Below are positions 30,242 through 31,534 of a DNA stretch of 31,534 bases, in pieces (position 1 is the stretch's first letter; the number at the start of each line of letters is the position of its first letter). The DNA is from an uncultured Muribaculaceae bacterium (GTDB lineage: Bacteria; Bacteroidota; Bacteroidia; Bacteroidales; Muribaculaceae), in assembly GCA_910584665.1 (NCBI GenBank), contig CAJUBL010000037.1, forward strand, positions 1 to 31,534, given 5' to 3'. A model generated the notes under the pieces. The model saw nothing but the letters and a program-made list of their open reading frames with translations, was not told where the DNA came from and did not search any database. Made by a program: the position numbers and the translations under genes.

Positions 30242-31486
30242 TCAGTCAAGTTTATGTATTACGAGACCTGAACGAAGTTTCGGTTCAAACCATGTTGTCT
30301 TGGGAGGCATGATATTTCCGGTATCAGCGATGTCCATGAGCTGTTTCATTGATACGGGATATAGTGCGAGTCCGGCAATCATTTCCCCGCTGTCGACGCG
30401 TCGCTTCAGTTCTCCGAGACCTCTTATGCCACCCACGAAGTCTATGCGGTTGTCACTGCGCAGGTCCATGATTCCGAGTATGTCACGCAGTATCAGGTCA
30501 CTTGAGATTGTAACATCGAGCACACCTATCGGGTCACTGTCGTCATAGCGGCCTTCTTTAGCTGTAAGCGAATACCAGTGGCCGTCAAGATACATAGAGA
30601 AGTTGTGAAGTTTCCTGGGCCGATATTCTTCAGTTCCCATATCGTTTACCTCAAAGTTCTCTTTCAGACGACTGATAAATTCATCGGCAGTAAGCCCGTT
30701 AAGATCTTTCACGACGCGGTTATAATCAATTATATTCAGATGTGATGCAGGGAAAGCGACTGCGAGAAAGAAATTATATTCCTCGTCTCCGCGATGATCC
30801 GGATTGGCTTTGGCTTTCTCGTTACCGACGAGAGCTGCGGCTGCCGTACGATGATGACCGTCAGCAATATATAATGACGGGATCTTTTCAAACTCCCGTG
30901 TTATCGTATCAATGGTTTTATCGTCGTCAACAACCCAGAAATGATGCCCGAATCCATCCGGAGCCGTAAAATCATATTCTGGCTCACCGGCAGTGATGTC
31001 GTCTATAATTTTATCAAGTATTTCATTGTCGGGAAATGCGAAGAACACAGGTTCAATATTGGCATTATTGACCCGAACATGCTTCATGCGGTCTTCTTCT
31101 TTGTCCCTGCGGGTGAGCTCGTGTTTTTTTATAATACCGTTCATGTAGTCATCGACATTAGCGGCAATTACAAATCCATACTGAGTGCGGCCGTCCATTG
31201 TCTGTGCATAGATATAATAATGTTCTTTCTCATCCTGTACCAGCCAGCCGTTGTTCTGGAATGCAGTGAAGTTGCTGACAGCCTTAACATATACTTTGGG
31301 GTCATGCTCATCTGTTCCGGGTTCAAAGTCGATCTCGGGTTTGATGATATGATAAAGTGACTTCGGATTGCCGTCGGCTTCGGCTCTGGCTTCCTCTGAG
31401 TTTAGTACATCATACGGGCGTGATGCGACTTCGGTGATGAGTTCGCGTGGCGGGCGTATGCCTCTGAACGGTTTTACTTTTGCCAT
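30242..31486 (-). CDS. DUF1015 family protein
   Basis: A 414-residue protein of a conserved family of unknown function, often next to serine biosynthesis genes (serA, serC) in Bacteroidetes. Family motifs are visible: KPFRGIRPP at the start, RPYDVLN (23-29), KHELTR (121-126), NANIEPVF (141-148), and YIADGHHRTAAAA with IADGHHR at 207-213, which looks like a metal or phosphate site. Later segments (VDSGEMIAGLALYPVSMKQL, DTGNIMPPKTTWFEPKLRSG) also fit. No signal peptide. The 48 bases upstream hold no clear promoter, so it may be preceded by co-transcribed genes beyond the window. Confidence 0.9.
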   Translation of the reverse strand: MAKVKPFRGIRPPRELITEVASRPYDVLNSEEARAEADGNPKSLYHIIKPEIDFEPGTDEHDPKVYVKAVSNFTAFQNNGWLVQDEKEHYYIYAQTMDGRTQYGFVIAANVDDYMNGIIKKHELTRRDKEEDRMKHVRVNNANIEPVFFAFPDNEILDKIIDDITAGEPEYDFTAPDGFGHHFWVVDDDKTIDTITREFEKIPSLYIADGHHRTAAAALVGNEKAKANPDHRGDEEYNFFLAVAFPASHLNIIDYNRVVKDLNGLTADEFISRLKENFEVNDMGTEEYRPRKLHNFSMYLDGHWYSLTAKEGRYDDSDPIGVLDVTISSDLILRDILGIMDLRSDNRIDFVGGIRGLGELKRRVDSGEMIAGLALYPVSMKQLMDIADTGNIMPPKTTWFEPKLRSGLVIHKLD

Positions 31487-31534
31487 GGTATTTATATTTA
31501 ATTGATTGATAAATGTCTGTGTATGTTCTATGAC

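Overview
The window looks like a chromosomal stretch from a gut-type Bacteroidales bacterium, probably Muribaculaceae. I infer this from the gene families (TolC/HlyD/split-MacB export set, NhaD-type antiporter, DUF1015 protein, Cys-rich small membrane protein, fur-purA pair), the lack of Shine-Dalgarno sequences, and repeated Bacteroidetes-type promoters (-33 TTTG, about 20 bp spacer, -7 TAnnTTTG). No rRNA, tRNA, CRISPR array, intact insertion sequence or phage gene is visible. Most genes are housekeeping. The less ordinary material lies in the first 7 kb and in a few intergenic regions.

Layout. 1-2.4 kb: a zinc-ribbon Nudix hydrolase, then decaying DNA with two gene remnants (a flavodoxin-like EFR1-type fragment and a frameshifted alcohol dehydrogenase start) around a two-gene unit (small membrane protein, MmcQ/YjbR), then an HD phosphohydrolase and a small exported protein on the minus strand. 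2.4-4.5 kb: a coiled-coil mini-protein with a long leader, a GNAT-like protein, and a divergent HxlR regulator/cupin pair sharing a control region with two matching operator-like palindromes. 4.6-6.9 kb: an NhaD-type antiporter, an exported protein made of seven 11-residue repeats, and a possible small RNA with its own promoter and terminator. 7.0-12.6 kb: a five-gene tripartite ABC efflux operon (ATPase, two MacB-type permeases, adaptor, TolC-like channel) ending at a strong terminator. 12.6-13.5 kb: a Crp/Fnr regulator behind two chained promoters.

13.5-20.2 kb is one minus-strand unit, fur-purA-menD-menB-menC-menE, largely coupled by overlapping stop and start codons. It covers menaquinone steps from isochorismate to DHNA-CoA, but no menF is present in the cluster. 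The menC/menE junction is interrupted by a 291-bp segment with 27-bp perfect inverted ends that supplies the last residues of MenC. 20.2-23.8 kb: a K+-channel-like protein with an unusual filter, a thioredoxin, a MATE transporter and a DEDDh exonuclease. 23.8-24.2 kb is a gene-free 417-bp control region with two minus-strand -7 boxes, a predicted three-way-junction element and a palindromic promoter. 24.2-30.2 kb: dsbD-like, mazG, a small exported protein and topB in a tight operon, then a Nudix hydrolase translationally coupled to a 54-residue Cys-rich membrane protein. 30.2-31.5 kb: a DUF1015 protein.

I see no clear new multi-gene system. The best leads are the inverted-repeat element in menC/menE, the candidate RNA at 6575-6866, the structured element at 23843-23897, the HxlR operator pair and the 11-mer repeat protein.
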